DNA from: Paralichthys olivaceus
Taxonomy: Eukaryota; Chordata; Actinopteri; Pleuronectiformes; Paralichthyidae
Assembly (NCBI RefSeq): GCF_024713975.1
Contig: NC_091108.1
Coordinates: forward strand, 7,175,001 to 7,239,000
Direction of reading: 5' to 3'
DNA length: 64,000 nucleotides
Shown here: positions 63,279 through 64,000 of the stretch, one piece after another
Position numbering within the stretch: the stretch's first letter is position 1
Layout: each line of letters starts with the position of its first letter
The notes under the pieces: generated by a model
Database searches by the model: none
What the model saw: only the letters and a program-made list of their open reading frames with translations
What the model was told of the DNA's origin: nothing
Program-made: the position numbers and the translations under genes

Positions 63279-64000
63279 ATGGAGGACTCTCAGCCTCGGA
63301 GGTCAGAGGGGAGGATGCAGAATGGCCACTGCAGGTGGAGTGCTGAAATTCTGGAGACCAAGGTCGTGGAAGATTTCAGGCGAAGGCTCAAATACTTTTT
63401 CATGAACCCCTGTGAGAAATACAGAGCCAGGGGTCGCAAACCATGGAAGCTGGTGTTGCAAATAGTGAAAATTGCTATTATCACAATCCAGGTAACGTAT
63501 AATATCCTTTATATTTCACTCTACAAATACGAACAGAGGGACAATGTATCTCATCTGCACATTGTTGTATTCTTTAATTTTGTATTTTTTGTCCCTGATC
63601 AGTTAGTGTCTTTCGGCCTGAGCAACGAGATGATGGTCACGTTCAAAGATGAGAATCTCATGGCCTTCAGACATCTGTTCCTCAAAGGATACAAAGATCA
63701 CCGGCTTGGAGGCTACGCACTTTACACAAAAGCAGATGTTTATGATCACATCTACTACGTCATCAACCGGGTATTGAAAAATGTAGATAAATATCATGTC
63801 ACATGAGGACTTCATGGCAAATTTTATGTTATGGAAAAAAATGTATGTGATGCCTTTTCTCATTTTTCTTTTCAGTATATCCGTCTCCAAAACCTGACAG
63901 TAGGTAATCTTGCATATGAGAGGGTTGACGGGGAGAACACTCCTCTGTCTCTCTGTCAAGAATTTTACAGAAACAGCAGCATTGATCCTGGAAATGAGAC
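63279..64000 (+). CDS. mcoln3: Mucolipin (TRPML) cation channel, N-terminal part
   Basis: Partial gene, cut by the window end. Coding exons: 63279-63491 (71 aa), 63603-63770 (56 aa) and 63876-64000 (41 aa plus 2 nt), all joining in frame. The first exon holds FFMNPCEKYRARGRKPWKL followed by the start of the first membrane helix (LQIVKIAIITIQ, then LVSFGLSNEMMV). Next comes FKDENLMAFRHLFLKGY and the start of the luminal domain with NLTVGNLAYE and DPGNET, including likely N-glycosylation sites. Mucolipins are Ca2+-permeable, PI(3,5)P2-gated endolysosomal channels. ARGRKPWKL and the NLTVGNLAYE stretch are closer to MCOLN3 than MCOLN2 as I remember them; CEKYRARG is shared with MCOLN2, so the paralogue call is less sure than the family. 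The pore lies outside the window. Confidence 0.88.

Overview
This is vertebrate nuclear DNA, almost certainly from a ray-finned (teleost) fish. Genes are split into short exons with GT/AG introns, long stretches carry no coding sequence, CA/GT microsatellites are everywhere, and several short non-autonomous transposon families that I recognise as common in teleost genomes are present. No viral, plasmid, CRISPR or bacterial feature was seen.

Layout: positions 1-42,100 hold no protein gene I can recognise. They contain AT-rich single-copy DNA, simple repeats, decayed mobile elements and one candidate promoter/first exon near 24.0-24.4 kb. The right-hand third is gene-rich: ift22 (minus, 42,330-44,295), odf2l (plus, coding 45,342-50,406), a ccn1/cyr61-like gene (minus, 53,359-54,917), bcl10 (plus, 59,301-61,191) and the 5' part of a mucolipin gene, best match mcoln3 (plus, from 63,279, cut by the window end). 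The first four were assembled exon by exon; every junction keeps the reading frame and the protein lengths (186, 683, 364 and 249 aa) fit the families.

The set odf2l-ccn1-bcl10-mcoln3 corresponds to human chromosome 1p22.3, with several human neighbours absent between them here. ift22 (human 7q22) is a newcomer, head to head with odf2l. Both proteins serve cilia or centrioles, and the roughly 450-bp gap between them looks like a shared promoter with CCAAT boxes and a weak RFX X-box. The other genes act separately: Ccn1-like is a secreted matrix protein, Bcl10 is the CARD adaptor of NF-kB signalling, and Mcoln3 is an endolysosomal cation channel.

Most notable: a decayed tandem triplication of the first coding exon of odf2l; matched loss of two cysteines (probably one disulphide) in the TSP1 domain of the Ccn1-like protein; a tandem repeat carrying CTCF-like motifs upstream of bcl10; NAGNAG and tandem-donor splice sites; and a MITE abutting the 3' end of the ccn1-like gene.
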